Shown here one piece after another: positions 16,991-25,329 of a stretch of DNA of 64,000 bases (position 1 is its first letter; every line of letters starts with the position of its first letter). Made by a program: the position numbers and the translations under genes. This DNA comes from UBA3495 sp964629875 (GTDB lineage: Bacteria; Chloroflexota; Dehalococcoidia; Lucifugimonadales; UBA3495). Where the stretch lies: NCBI GenBank assembly GCA_964629875.1, contig CAZVRK010000007.1:1-64000 (forward strand), read 5' to 3'. The notes beneath the pieces are model-generated. The model did not search any database. It saw only the letters and a list, made by a program, of their open reading frames with translations, and was not told where the DNA came from.

Positions 16991-18840
16991 GTTCCTTCAA
17001 TGAGTTCCACATTGCCGGAAGTATTGGGAAGTATTTTCGAATATTCATCGAAAATATTGGTATGAACTACCTCGTTATTGGGGATACTAGTGTTTTTATT
17101 GGCAAGATTAATTAGTAATTGAATTTCAGAATTGACTGCTTCTTGCGCATAGGTACTCATCTCCCCCATCTTGCGGTATTTCTTGTACCGTTCTCGTAGT
17201 AGTTTGGAAGACGATAGTCTTTCAATCTCCAATAAACTCTTCATTATTTGTATCTTCAGCGCATCAGCCGCGTTTTGAGGATTATTATGCGATCCTCCAG
17301 AAGGTTCATTGACCACGGTATCAACTAATCCCAATAGTGAGCATTCTGGGCTAGTTAACATAAAATCTTCTGGGGTTTTCTGAAGTATTTCAGAGGTTGT
17401 TGGTCGCCTTGTAGATGTAATGCTACTCACTGCAACAGGAGAATATATAGCGTATTCCTGCATCAATATTCTATCGGAAATTCCCAGAGCCAGAGCACCT
17501 TCGCTGCCGCTTTCTCCTATAATTGCTGATATTATAGGAATTGGCACTTCAGCCATTAACGCGAGAGTGCCTGCAATAGCATTCCCTATTCCTTGTTCTT
17601 CTGCTTGTATTCCAGGGTCTGCCCCTTCAGTGTCTATCAGTGTGATAAGGGGTAAATTAAATTTCGTTGCTAGTTTTATAATACGTTGAGCCTTACGAAG
17701 CCCGTCAGGGTATGTATGATACGCCGACTGTCCTGTTTTAGCCGTCCGTTGTTGTCCTATAATAGCAACGGATTTACCATGTAGGGATCCTATTCCTCCG
17801 ACGATAGACCTACAGTCACTATTAAGACGATCTCCATGTAGTTCTATGAATGGTTGTAGCATAGACCTCATGTAGTAGAGAGATGAGGGTCTTTCGGCAT
17901 GTCGTGCTGTCGCTATAGGATCAGATGAACTTTCGTTATTGACGCCCGATTCAGTTAGTTTTATAGCCTGTTTTATATTCTTGTTAGTCTGCTTCTGATT
18001 TGTTAAAACAGCGAGCAGGGACGCGATACGTGGCTGTAGGTTTTCACGGTCAACAATATTGTCTATCAAGCCATTGTTTAAGTGCGCTTCTGCAGTGTGG
18101 GCGCTGAAAGGAACTTCTGTATCAGAGACATTTCTTAGTGTTCGTAGAGGAGATAACCCAATAAGCGAACCAGGTTCTGCTAGGATGACATCTGCCAGAT
18201 TAGCGAAACTAGCGTAAGCCTGTCCTGTAGATGGGTTTGCTAGGACTACTATGAATGGAATGTCTTTTTCTCTGAGTCGATTAGCGGCCGACACGGTTTT
18301 GGCCATTTGCATAAGGGACATAACTCCCTCTTGGATTCTGGCCCCTCCACCAGTGACTAGCGCTACTGTTGGAATATCTCGCTTGGCAGCATCTTCCAGC
18401 GCTAGGGCGACCTTTTCGCCTACTACACTACCCATACTGCCACCCATAAAACCAAAATCTAGTACTATTAGCATAGATTCTAGTCCTTCTATTTTGGACC
18501 GTCCTGTTACCACTGCTTCTGTTAGGCCAGTCTTGGTTTGGCTCTTTGATAATAAGTCCTGATATTGTTTTTTGTTTGAGAAGGACAGTGGGGCTACGGA
18601 GCTTAGGAATTTATGCGATTCTCTAAAGCTATTATGGTCCGCTAGCAGCTCTATCCGCTCTCGTGCCGAAAGCGTGTAATGGAATCTGCAATATGGGCAC
18701 ACTTTGTAATCTGAATATGTGTCTGAGTCGTGTATATCTTTTTCGCAGAGAAGACATTGCTGGTGCAGAGTTGATATGTACGATTCAGTATCAACATTTT
18801 TACCTAGAAGTGATGTTATTATGAAGCGAAAAAGATTCAA
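16987..18840 (-). CDS. accDA: Acetyl-CoA carboxylase carboxyltransferase, fused beta and alpha subunits (AccD-AccA)
   Basis: 617 residues joining both carboxyltransferase subunits. Residues 25-280 are AccD: a zinc ribbon Cys29-Cys32/Cys48-Cys51, then GGGARIQEG (164-172). A polar linker (281-308) leads to AccA at about 309-600, with FIELHGDR, DTEGADPG, EEQG and GESGSEGALA. It transfers carboxyl from biotin to acetyl-CoA for fatty-acid synthesis; biotin carrier and carboxylase are not in the window. The start is TTG with AAGG before it. It is last in a minus-strand group after the phosphatase and tilS genes. Most bacteria encode the two subunits separately. Confidence 0.9.
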   Translation of the reverse strand: MNLFRFIITSLLGKNVDTESYISTLHQQCLLCEKDIHDSDTYSDYKVCPYCRFHYTLSARERIELLADHNSFRESHKFLSSVAPLSFSNKKQYQDLLSKSQTKTGLTEAVVTGRSKIEGLESMLIVLDFGFMGGSMGSVVGEKVALALEDAAKRDIPTVALVTGGGARIQEGVMSLMQMAKTVSAANRLREKDIPFIVVLANPSTGQAYASFANLADVILAEPGSLIGLSPLRTLRNVSDTEVPFSAHTAEAHLNNGLIDNIVDRENLQPRIASLLAVLTNQKQTNKNIKQAIKLTESGVNNESSSDPIATARHAERPSSLYYMRSMLQPFIELHGDRLNSDCRSIVGGIGSLHGKSVAIIGQQRTAKTGQSAYHTYPDGLRKAQRIIKLATKFNLPLITLIDTEGADPGIQAEEQGIGNAIAGTLALMAEVPIPIISAIIGESGSEGALALGISDRILMQEYAIYSPVAVSSITSTRRPTTSEILQKTPEDFMLTSPECSLLGLVDTVVNEPSGGSHNNPQNAADALKIQIMKSLLEIERLSSSKLLRERYKKYRKMGEMSTYAQEAVNSEIQLLINLANKNTSIPNNEVVHTNIFDEYSKILPNTSGNVELIEGT

Positions 18841-18905
18841 GGTTCAGACCTTACAAACGTATGCCGGGATATTTTAATTATACGGAAAAGAGTATTAAGT
18901 GAGTA

Positions 18906-20399
18906 TTACGGCTTGCAGGTTATCGCAAGGACGTTTGTTCTAGGGATATCATTTTGTATTTTTACTGTGTCTGATATCCTGTGTCCGACTACCCAGATTA
19001 TCTCATCATCCACCTCTATTAGAGGTATATGGTGGCGTTGGACTCTGCTAATCTTTGAGTCAGTAAAGAAATCCTGCAATTTTTTGTGTCCTTGCATTCC
19101 CAATGGTCTGAATCTATCGCCCATTTTCCAAAAGCGTATCGTAGCCCTGGAGCTCATCGCATCAGTGCTGAAATACTGTGTTAATCCGGCTGGATTTACT
19201 TCCTTGTATTGATCATTATTAGAGAGAAGTTCAACACAGAAGCTCATTTTGCTGAGGTACACATAAATTGGTCTATCCATCTGAGTGGGCAGGCTAAACT
19301 GTGTTTCAATACTGGCTGATGGCAAATGGTCACTGGATGATTCGCTACGGTGACTGATACAGAGTGTGACGGCATTTGATTCTGCCATTAACCCAAAAGG
19401 GAGATGTACAGTTTTACTACCACGTTTGCTACTCAATAGGTTGATCACCGCGGTTATATGCTTTTCAGTTAGCCTCCTTGTATCACAGCAGACCCGAGCA
19501 TAGGCTCTTCTGATCAGATGTCTTTGCATAGAAGGATGAAGTGAGGAAATTTTGTCAATATCAAATTCCACAGTAAATCCTTTTGTAGGGGAGATGTTGC
19601 TTATGGCTAAGTGGTTCCACAGTTTGTCCGTTTCCTGCTCAATGTAGTCGAAATCTAGTGATGAAGATCTAGATAGCCTTATAAGGGCATTTTGAATTTG
19701 CGGATTATATTCATTCGCCAAAAGTGGCATCAAGGTTTTACGAACTCTGTTCCTAGTAAAAGCAAGCATATCGTTTGTTGTATCTTGACGGAAACTCTGG
19801 TTAAGCTCAGCGCAATATAGGCTGGTTTCTGATTTATTGATCTCCAAAAATGGCCGGAATAATTTGACTTCCGACTCTGTGGACGGCCATGGCCAGTCAG
19901 AGACTTCAGACATTCCTCTTAGGCCATTTAGTCCGGATCCTCTTAAAATATGTTCAAGAACCGTTTCCGCAAGATCATCAGCTGTATGTGCCACTGCAAC
20001 AAATTTTGACTGTTGTTCATGGGCCACTCTCAATAAAAAAGCATACCGTAGTTCACGCGCACCTTGTTCAAAGGATGAGATGCCGTGTTGCCGTTGGTAC
20101 ATATCGGTATCCTGATACTCAGAAGTGCTGTTTAGTCCTAATTGGCTAGCTAGCGACAATACAAAAGTTTCATCGTCGTCTGCTTCTTGCCCACGAAAAT
20201 CGTGGTTCAAATGGGCGACATGTAGTTTTAGTGGAAATACACTTGCGATTCTTGCTAGGCAACACAATAATGCTGTGGAATCGGGACCACCGGAAACTCC
20301 TACTACTATCGTATCGTTATAGGTTACCCCTGATCTCAAAAGCGATTGGATAGTATGGTTTTCTAATAACGAATGTCTATTTTCACCATCAGTCGTCAT
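18906..20399 (-). CDS. tilS: tRNA(Ile)-lysidine synthase
   Basis: 497 residues. SGGPDS (36-41) is the PP-loop of N-type ATP pyrophosphatases, and AHLNHDFRG, VAHTADDLAETVL and RQDTTN are TilS motifs. It converts C34 of the CAU-anticodon isoleucine tRNA to lysidine so that AUA is read as Ile. The C-terminal region (FRPLGMQGHKKLQDFFTD) is the tRNA-binding domain. Its start overlaps the upstream phosphatase stop (ATGA), implying coupling. Confidence 0.94.
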   Translation of the reverse strand: MTTDGENRHSLLENHTIQSLLRSGVTYNDTIVVGVSGGPDSTALLCCLARIASVFPLKLHVAHLNHDFRGQEADDDETFVLSLASQLGLNSTSEYQDTDMYQRQHGISSFEQGARELRYAFLLRVAHEQQSKFVAVAHTADDLAETVLEHILRGSGLNGLRGMSEVSDWPWPSTESEVKLFRPFLEINKSETSLYCAELNQSFRQDTTNDMLAFTRNRVRKTLMPLLANEYNPQIQNALIRLSRSSSLDFDYIEQETDKLWNHLAISNISPTKGFTVEFDIDKISSLHPSMQRHLIRRAYARVCCDTRRLTEKHITAVINLLSSKRGSKTVHLPFGLMAESNAVTLCISHRSESSSDHLPSASIETQFSLPTQMDRPIYVYLSKMSFCVELLSNNDQYKEVNPAGLTQYFSTDAMSSRATIRFWKMGDRFRPLGMQGHKKLQDFFTDSKISRVQRHHIPLIEVDDEIIWVVGHRISDTVKIQNDIPRTNVLAITCKP

Positions 20400-21022
20400 A
20401 TGTCAGATCCGCTAGTTGTGCTTAGGTGGGATACTGAATTATACCTAAGTATGCGCCATGAATTTCTAAAAAGTTCTACAGTGGTTATGGAACTCAAGCT
20501 GAGTGTCATACTATGGAAATTAGATAGAGGCATTTTTAGAATCTTGGCGCAAATACAACGTATTGCAAAGTTGTGGGAAACGATGGCAATTTGATCATCG
20601 TCCGTGTGGGTTTGTTGTATGTTTTCAAATGATTTCCAGGATCGATCACTTAAATTAATTAGGGACTCTCCTTTTGGCATACTGACTAAAGACGGATCTA
20701 GCCTCCATTGGTTCCAAACCTCAGGCCAACTTCTACGCATATCATTACCTGTGATCCCTTCTAATGAACCGAGATTTAATTCCATGAAGCCAGAGTCCTG
20801 CTTGATTGGTACTCCAGTCATTGATGATATCTGACGTGAGACTTGCATAGTGCGTTTGAGAGGGCTCGAATACAGGGCTGTTAATCCCCATTGTAGAGAT
20901 GTTCTAGCAGTTGCTAATGCCTGAGAGATTCCAACGTCGTTTAATGGTATGTCTATTTGGCCTTGGAATAGCCCCTCATTATTCCACTGTGTTTCTCCGT
21001 GCCGAATTAGAAAGATTTTCAA
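20396..21022 (-). CDS. Histidine phosphatase family protein
   Basis: 208 residues. RHGET at the N-terminus holds the phospho-acceptor histidine, SSPLKRTMQ and FMELNLGSLEG are phosphoglycerate-mutase-like motifs, and IVSHNFAIR carries the second catalytic His (VSHN in place of VSHG). Cobalamin-pathway alpha-ribazole phosphatase (CobC) and general phosphatases look alike; the cobalamin-dependent metH in this window makes CobC conceivable but not proven. TTG start with AGGA nine bases before; coupled to tilS. Confidence 0.82.
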   Translation of the reverse strand: MKIFLIRHGETQWNNEGLFQGQIDIPLNDVGISQALATARTSLQWGLTALYSSPLKRTMQVSRQISSMTGVPIKQDSGFMELNLGSLEGITGNDMRRSWPEVWNQWRLDPSLVSMPKGESLINLSDRSWKSFENIQQTHTDDDQIAIVSHNFAIRCICAKILKMPLSNFHSMTLSLSSITTVELFRNSWRILRYNSVSHLSTTSGSDI

Positions 21023-21194
21023 TATTTTGTGTCCTGAATGTGACTAGGAAATGAACATGGTTATGTGGTTATAGTGTTCTTGAAAAGGGCTGTTTGTGGA
21101 GCATAACAACTCGGATAATACCATTCGCCCATTTTCTATGTAAAGTTGTCATAGTAATAATTATATATGAAGTAGAGTTGTCTTTCAGGCCTAG

Positions 21195-21224
21195 TTGAGC
21201 AGTGTAGCAAATTCACTCTATAAT
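21195..21224 (+). promoter_or_regulatory. Promoter placing the tsaD start at or near the 5' end of the mRNA
   Basis: TTGAGC, an 18-base spacer and a perfect TATAAT (21219-21224). Transcription would begin about seven bases after the -10, at or next to the ATG at 21232. No Shine-Dalgarno is present, so a leaderless mRNA is likely. Confidence 0.5.
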
Positions 21225-21231
21225 GATGGAT

Positions 21232-22278
21232 ATGATAAATGTACTTGGAATAGAAACATCGTGTGACGAGACTGCTGTTGGCGTAGTAAGTGATGGTCAT
21301 GTACTTCGGTCAAACATAATAGCTTCACAAATTGAAATACATGCTCAATATGGCGGGATTGTTCCCGAATTGGCTTCGCGCCAACATATTAGGGATATTT
21401 CCGCCACGGTAAGTAGTTCTCTAAAAACCGCTGGTATTAATATGGAAGATATTGACATAGTTTCTGCTACGTATGGGCCAGGTTTAGCAGGATCCCTGAT
21501 AACAGGGTTAAATACGGCTAAAGCCCTAGCTATGTCTCTTGGTGTTCCGTTCATCGGTTCTAATCATTTAGAAGGGCATTTGTATGCATCTTGGTTAAAA
21601 GAATCAGGGGAATTGCCTGACACTGAGCCAGGATTTCCTCTGGCATGTTTAATCGCATCAGGTGGGCATACTGATCTAATACTCATGGAGAATCATGGGA
21701 ACTATAAGCTAGTTGGAAGGACTCGCGATGATGCTGCAGGAGAGGCTTTTGATAAAGCTGCTAGAGTCCTGGGATTAGGGTTTCCTGGAGGTCCAGAAAT
21801 ACAAAAAGCGGCGGAACAAATGATTGGAGAGAACGATCTCGAGTTACCTAGAGCGTGGATGAAGGGTACTCTGGATTTCAGCTTTAGTGGTGTTAAAACT
21901 GCGCTACTTCATATGGCCCAAAACAAAGGTATATATCCACTTGACCAATGCCAATTTACAGATGATCAAGTACGCTTGTTAGTAAATCAAATGTCTTATG
22001 CGTTTCAGGAGGCCGTCGTTGATGTGATGGTGGAGAAAGTTGTGAGTATGGCCGAACAATACCACGCGAAAGGAATATTAATTGGTGGAGGAGTTGCGGC
22101 AAATAGTAGACTACGCACTAAGGTTGTGGACCGGTCTAATATCCCTGTTCTTATTCCGCCTCCGGTATTATGTACTGATAACGGAGCAATGATAGCCGCC
22201 TGTGCCTATTACCAGTATCAGAGGGGCGAGCAATATGGGTTCGAATTGGACGTTAATCCTAGCCTGCCACTTGGATAG
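21232..22278 (+). CDS. tsaD: tRNA N6-adenosine threonylcarbamoyltransferase
   Basis: About 348 residues. VLGIETSCDETAVGVV, HLEGH (metal histidines) and GGGVAANSRLR, preceded by SGGHTDL, identify TsaD, which with TsaB/TsaE puts threonylcarbamoyl on A37 of ANN-decoding tRNAs. In-frame ATGs exist at 21223, 21226 and 21232. The last is chosen because the TATAAT overlaps the first two and the family starts directly at this point. tsaB and tsaE are not in the window. Confidence 0.95.
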   Translation: MINVLGIETSCDETAVGVVSDGHVLRSNIIASQIEIHAQYGGIVPELASRQHIRDISATVSSSLKTAGINMEDIDIVSATYGPGLAGSLITGLNTAKALAMSLGVPFIGSNHLEGHLYASWLKESGELPDTEPGFPLACLIASGGHTDLILMENHGNYKLVGRTRDDAAGEAFDKAARVLGLGFPGGPEIQKAAEQMIGENDLELPRAWMKGTLDFSFSGVKTALLHMAQNKGIYPLDQCQFTDDQVRLLVNQMSYAFQEAVVDVMVEKVVSMAEQYHAKGILIGGGVAANSRLRTKVVDRSNIPVLIPPPVLCTDNGAMIAACAYYQYQRGEQYGFELDVNPSLPLG

Positions 22279-22282
22279 TTTG

Positions 22283-22888
22283 TCATATCAAGGGTGAGGG
22301 CTTACTTGACTTAAGTCGTGATCCAGAAACTTTTTCACTCAGAACGTTTGCAAGTTCGTATAAGTCTGATTCTGAATTGGATCCACCCGTTGACGTAGTA
22401 ATCGACCATGACTGACCCTTTAGTGTAATGGAGGCATTTCTTTGTCTATAGTAGCGTTGTGATATTAGCCAGAAGCAAACCAAAATGGCTATAAGAAGTA
22501 TTAGTGGTCCGGCATCTATATTGATTATTGGTACGGTTGGGCCATTCCATTTTCCGGTTATCCAATAAGCTAAACATAGGTATATGAATAGTCCAGAAAT
22601 GGTCATAAAAATAGCTTGGTATAGGTTCCAATAATTTTTTTTAACATCTGTGACGATTATTTCGTCTATGTCTTCTACTCTAACAACATCGCCTGCGCGG
22701 TTTCCTCTATCGTCAGTGAAGGAGAAGACTCTCTCTGATGTTACGATTAGCAGATCACCGTTACTAGTCGGTTCGGAAACGAGGCCTTGTTGTGAAGAGA
22801 ATGAGAGGGCTATATCTTCACCGGGTAAGATAGCAATTTTCCTAACCTTCTTTAGAAAACTATGGGGCTGTTGCTCTTCTATATACAA
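22283..22888 (-). CDS. Membrane protein with PH-like domain
   Basis: About 201 residues. The cytoplasmic first half (ILPGEDIALSF, LLIVTSERVFSF) looks like a bacterial PH-like domain. Two hydrophobic segments follow at about 91-110 and 127-144 of this start, then a basic turn and a short beta-rich tail. Function is unknown. The TTG at 22888 is preferred because GGAGG lies six bases before it; an in-frame ATG at 22915 adds nine residues but has no Shine-Dalgarno. It is convergent with tsaD and divergent from the gatC-like gene. Confidence 0.65.
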   Translation of the reverse strand: MYIEEQQPHSFLKKVRKIAILPGEDIALSFSSQQGLVSEPTSNGDLLIVTSERVFSFTDDRGNRAGDVVRVEDIDEIIVTDVKKNYWNLYQAIFMTISGLFIYLCLAYWITGKWNGPTVPIINIDAGPLILLIAILVCFWLISQRYYRQRNASITLKGQSWSITTSTGGSNSESDLYELANVLSEKVSGSRLKSSKPSPLI

Positions 22889-22954
22889 TATAATCCTCCG
22901 GAAATATACTACCATATCTAATCCGTGGTACCTTCGTATTCTGTGGAGGATTTG

Positions 22955-23152
22955 ATGGAAGAATTAACTAGTCAAGATATAGCATCCTTAGCCAGGTCCG
23001 TAAATATGAATATTCCAGACAATGATTTGGATCAGGTAGCTATGAGTCTTAATGCCATACTTCAACTAATGTCTGAGATTACTGTTACTGATGTTAATTT
23101 GGTTGAGCCGTTGCCGATAAGGCATATAAAGGAGGATGGTATTTATGAATAA
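22955..23152 (+). CDS. GatC-like protein
   Basis: 65 residues matching the small subunit C of tRNA-dependent amidotransferases: a leading helix with SQDIASLARSVNMNIPDNDL, a middle LNAILQLMSEI and an extended end (NLVEPLPIRHIKEDG) that in GatC wraps around GatA. ATG 22955 follows TGGAGGA. Its last eight bases overlap the start of the amidase gene, whose ribosome-binding site lies inside this gene, so the two are coupled. It is shorter than usual GatC (about 95). GatB is not beside it. Confidence 0.75.
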   Translation: MEELTSQDIASLARSVNMNIPDNDLDQVAMSLNAILQLMSEITVTDVNLVEPLPIRHIKEDGIYE

Positions 23153-24572
23153 CTCAGATATACCTTTCCTGTCTGCTACTGACCTCGGAACTTTAATAAA
23201 ATCCAAGAATCTGTCCCCAGTAGACGCTGTTACTGCTTATTTAGATCGGATTCAAGACGTAAATCCTAAATTGAATGCATATATCACTGTTTGTGGAGAA
23301 ATGGCATTAGCCCAAGCTAAACAAGCGGAGAAAGACATCAATAATGGCAACTACATTGGTCCTTTACATGGGGTGCCCGTTGCAGTCAAAGACCAAATCC
23401 ATAGCGCAGGCATACTGACTAGCGATGCATCCAAGATTCGTTCTGATTTTATACCCCAAGAAAATGCTACCGTGTTGGAAAATCTTACCAAGGCAGGAGC
23501 GATCTTACTTGGTAAACTTAACATGAGCGAATTTGCTCTTGGTGACCCGATCAGTTCAGCATATGGTCCAGCTAGAAACCCATGGGACATAGAAAGGAAT
23601 CCTGGAACTTCTAGTACTGGGTCGGGGGCCGCTACTGCGGGATTTTTATGCGCTACTTCATTGGGTGAGGATACTGGAGGGTCAATTCGTGGACCTGCGG
23701 CCAATTGTGGTCTGGTAGGACTGCGTCCCACTTGGGGTAGAGTTAGCAGGTACGGGGTAGATGGGGCGTGTTGGTCAATCGACACGATCGGCCCTATCTC
23801 AAGGACGGTGTCGGATTGTGCTGTGACTATTGGCTCAATAGCGGGACATGATCCAAAAGATAGATATACGAGCAACATCCCTGTTCCAGACTATGTGAAT
23901 CTTCTAAATGGAACGTTAGATGGATTAAAGATAGGCTTAGTAACGGATTTCCTTGATAGCGACGAGCTAGGAGTAACTACGCCAACGAAAGAAGCAGTCG
24001 TGGCAGCGGCGGCGCACTTTAGGACCCTTGGAGCCGAAGTAGTAGAAATATCTATTCCTATAGCAAAATACACTGGTGCTGTGATACGTACTATTACCCA
24101 TACAGATAGAGTTAGTCTGTTCCCTGATAGAATTCGAACAAGAGCTTCGGATCATCATCAAAACACTAAAATTGCTTTCATGGCGGCAAATCTTATACCT
24201 GCGCAGGTATATTACAAGGCCCAGAAAATACGTGATCTGGTTAGGACCCAAGTTATGGAGGCTTTTAAGTCAGTCGACGTATTAATTCAACCGACATCTT
24301 CGGGCCCAGCGGGCAGGATAAATCTAGAGCCTGGTGTAAGAAGTTTAGACCAGGCCAAGAAAGACTTAATTGAAGGAAGTTTCAGAGGAATCTACAGTTT
24401 GGCCGGTGTTCCAGCTCTCTCAATATGCTGTGGATTTTCGGATGTAGATGGCAAAAAATTACCGTTGGCACTTCAAATTGCCGGAAGACCATTTGACGAG
24501 GCCACAGTTTTAAATACAGCATACGCTTATGAGCAAAGTAATACTTGGAAAGATATACAACCTGATTTTTAA
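23145..24572 (+). CDS. Amidase-signature enzyme, GatA-like
   Basis: 475 residues of the amidase signature family. Lys82 (VAVKDQ), Ser156 (GTSSTGSG) and Ser180 (GEDTGGSIRGPA) form the Ser-cisSer-Lys triad. PLHGVPVAVKD, AYGPARNPWD and AGHDPKD are close to GatA. The usual GGSSGGSAAA loop reads GTSSTGSGAA. ATG 23145 sits nine bases after AGGAGG; the ATG at 23136 touches that site directly and is rejected. A GatC-like partner precedes it. It may be GatA of a GatCAB with a distant gatB, or a free amidase with a GatC-like chaperone. Confidence 0.85.
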   Translation: MNNSDIPFLSATDLGTLIKSKNLSPVDAVTAYLDRIQDVNPKLNAYITVCGEMALAQAKQAEKDINNGNYIGPLHGVPVAVKDQIHSAGILTSDASKIRSDFIPQENATVLENLTKAGAILLGKLNMSEFALGDPISSAYGPARNPWDIERNPGTSSTGSGAATAGFLCATSLGEDTGGSIRGPAANCGLVGLRPTWGRVSRYGVDGACWSIDTIGPISRTVSDCAVTIGSIAGHDPKDRYTSNIPVPDYVNLLNGTLDGLKIGLVTDFLDSDELGVTTPTKEAVVAAAAHFRTLGAEVVEISIPIAKYTGAVIRTITHTDRVSLFPDRIRTRASDHHQNTKIAFMAANLIPAQVYYKAQKIRDLVRTQVMEAFKSVDVLIQPTSSGPAGRINLEPGVRSLDQAKKDLIEGSFRGIYSLAGVPALSICCGFSDVDGKKLPLALQIAGRPFDEATVLNTAYAYEQSNTWKDIQPDF

Positions 24573-24637
24573 TCGTCTAGCTTTTAATAAGATAATTGTA
24601 ATTTAGAACCGCAATAAACAGTAATAAGGAGAGTAAA

Positions 24638-24946
24638 ATGACGTTACCAAACCCTGGTTCATGGCAAGGAATAATTGAGGAGGCATCACCTCAATTATTT
24701 AAGGATGTTACTACTCTTAGGGATAATGTGCTTACTGATGGAGCTCTCTCCATGAAAGTGAAAGTTTTAATGACGATGCTATGCGATGCTTTGTTGGCAC
24801 ATGATCATGGTGTCGAGAATATAGCCAATAGAGCACGAGCTATCGGTGCAACTGAAGAGGAGATTGCTGAGACTATAGGAGTTGCCTTTGTAATGGGTGG
24901 TACTCCTGCCTTGGTAACGGGAGCTAATGCTTTTAAAAAGTCGTAA
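24638..24946 (+). CDS. Carboxymuconolactone decarboxylase/AhpD-like protein
   Basis: 102 residues of the CMD/AhpD helical fold: KVKVLMTMLCDALLAHDHGVENIANRARAIGATEEEIAE, with breaks at CDALLAH and GATEEEI, is the core pattern. AhpD-type redox members have CxxC before the histidine; here only one cysteine remains (Cys-Asp-Ala-Leu), so a disulfide-reductase role is unlikely. AAGGAGAG precedes the ATG. It follows the amidase by 65 bases. Substrate unknown. Confidence 0.82.
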   Translation: MTLPNPGSWQGIIEEASPQLFKDVTTLRDNVLTDGALSMKVKVLMTMLCDALLAHDHGVENIANRARAIGATEEEIAETIGVAFVMGGTPALVTGANAFKKS

Positions 24947-24964
24947 TCTGTTTGCTGAGGTGTA

Positions 24965-24993
24965 TTGACAGTGATTTTCATGAATGATACGCT
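24965..24993 (+). promoter_or_regulatory. Promoter of the T-box/ilvB transcript
   Basis: Perfect TTGACA, 17-base spacer, -10 TACGCT. Transcription would begin near 25000, just before the T-box stem I, which fits the expected arrangement. Confidence 0.55.
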
Positions 24994-24999
24994 CAATGT

Positions 25000-25270
25000 A
25001 ATAGCGTTGATGGAGACGAGTAGGTTAATCTAAATCGCAAAGCGAGCCTGGTATGGTGTGAGCAGGTGCGTATAAATTACCGAAAATCCCTCCGGAGCTG
25101 CCAGCAGAAAGGGCTAGAATCCTGAGTAAGCCAAGGCCGAGTTCGTCGTCCGTTACTAACGACGGGGCATGATGGTGTCCTTATTGAGAGGCCTGAATTT
25201 TCGGGCAAATAGGGTGGTACCGCGGGATTAATAAAAAAGTCCCGTCCCTAAGTGGGACGGGACTTTTTTA
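25000..25270 (+). promoter_or_regulatory. T-box riboswitch, isoleucine specifier, controlling ilvB
   Basis: The leader carries an AGTA-type motif near its start (GAGTAGG), the distal stem I hairpin (GAGCCTGG...GAGCAGG), then GAAA-ATC-CCTCCGGAGC, where ATC (25086-25088) sits at the specifier position. The T-box sequence AGGGTGGTACCGCG is at 25211-25224, followed by a terminator. Uncharged tRNA-Ile would pair with ATC and with GGTACC-side bases to stabilise the antiterminator (CGCGGG with CCCG) and let ilvB be transcribed when isoleucine is short. T-boxes of this class are established in Firmicutes, Actinobacteria and Chloroflexi. Confidence 0.93.
25233..25269 (+). terminator. T-box intrinsic terminator
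   Basis: Perfect 16-bp stem AAAAAAGTCCCGTCCC / GGGACGGGACTTTTTT with loop TAAGT, ending in T6. Its left arm overlaps the bases needed for the antiterminator, as required for a transcriptional T-box. Confidence 0.92.
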
Positions 25271-25329
25271 CGTCTCATAAAAACGATAAATTCGTCTAAT
25301 TTTGGCTTATGAGGCCATGGAGGATTTAA

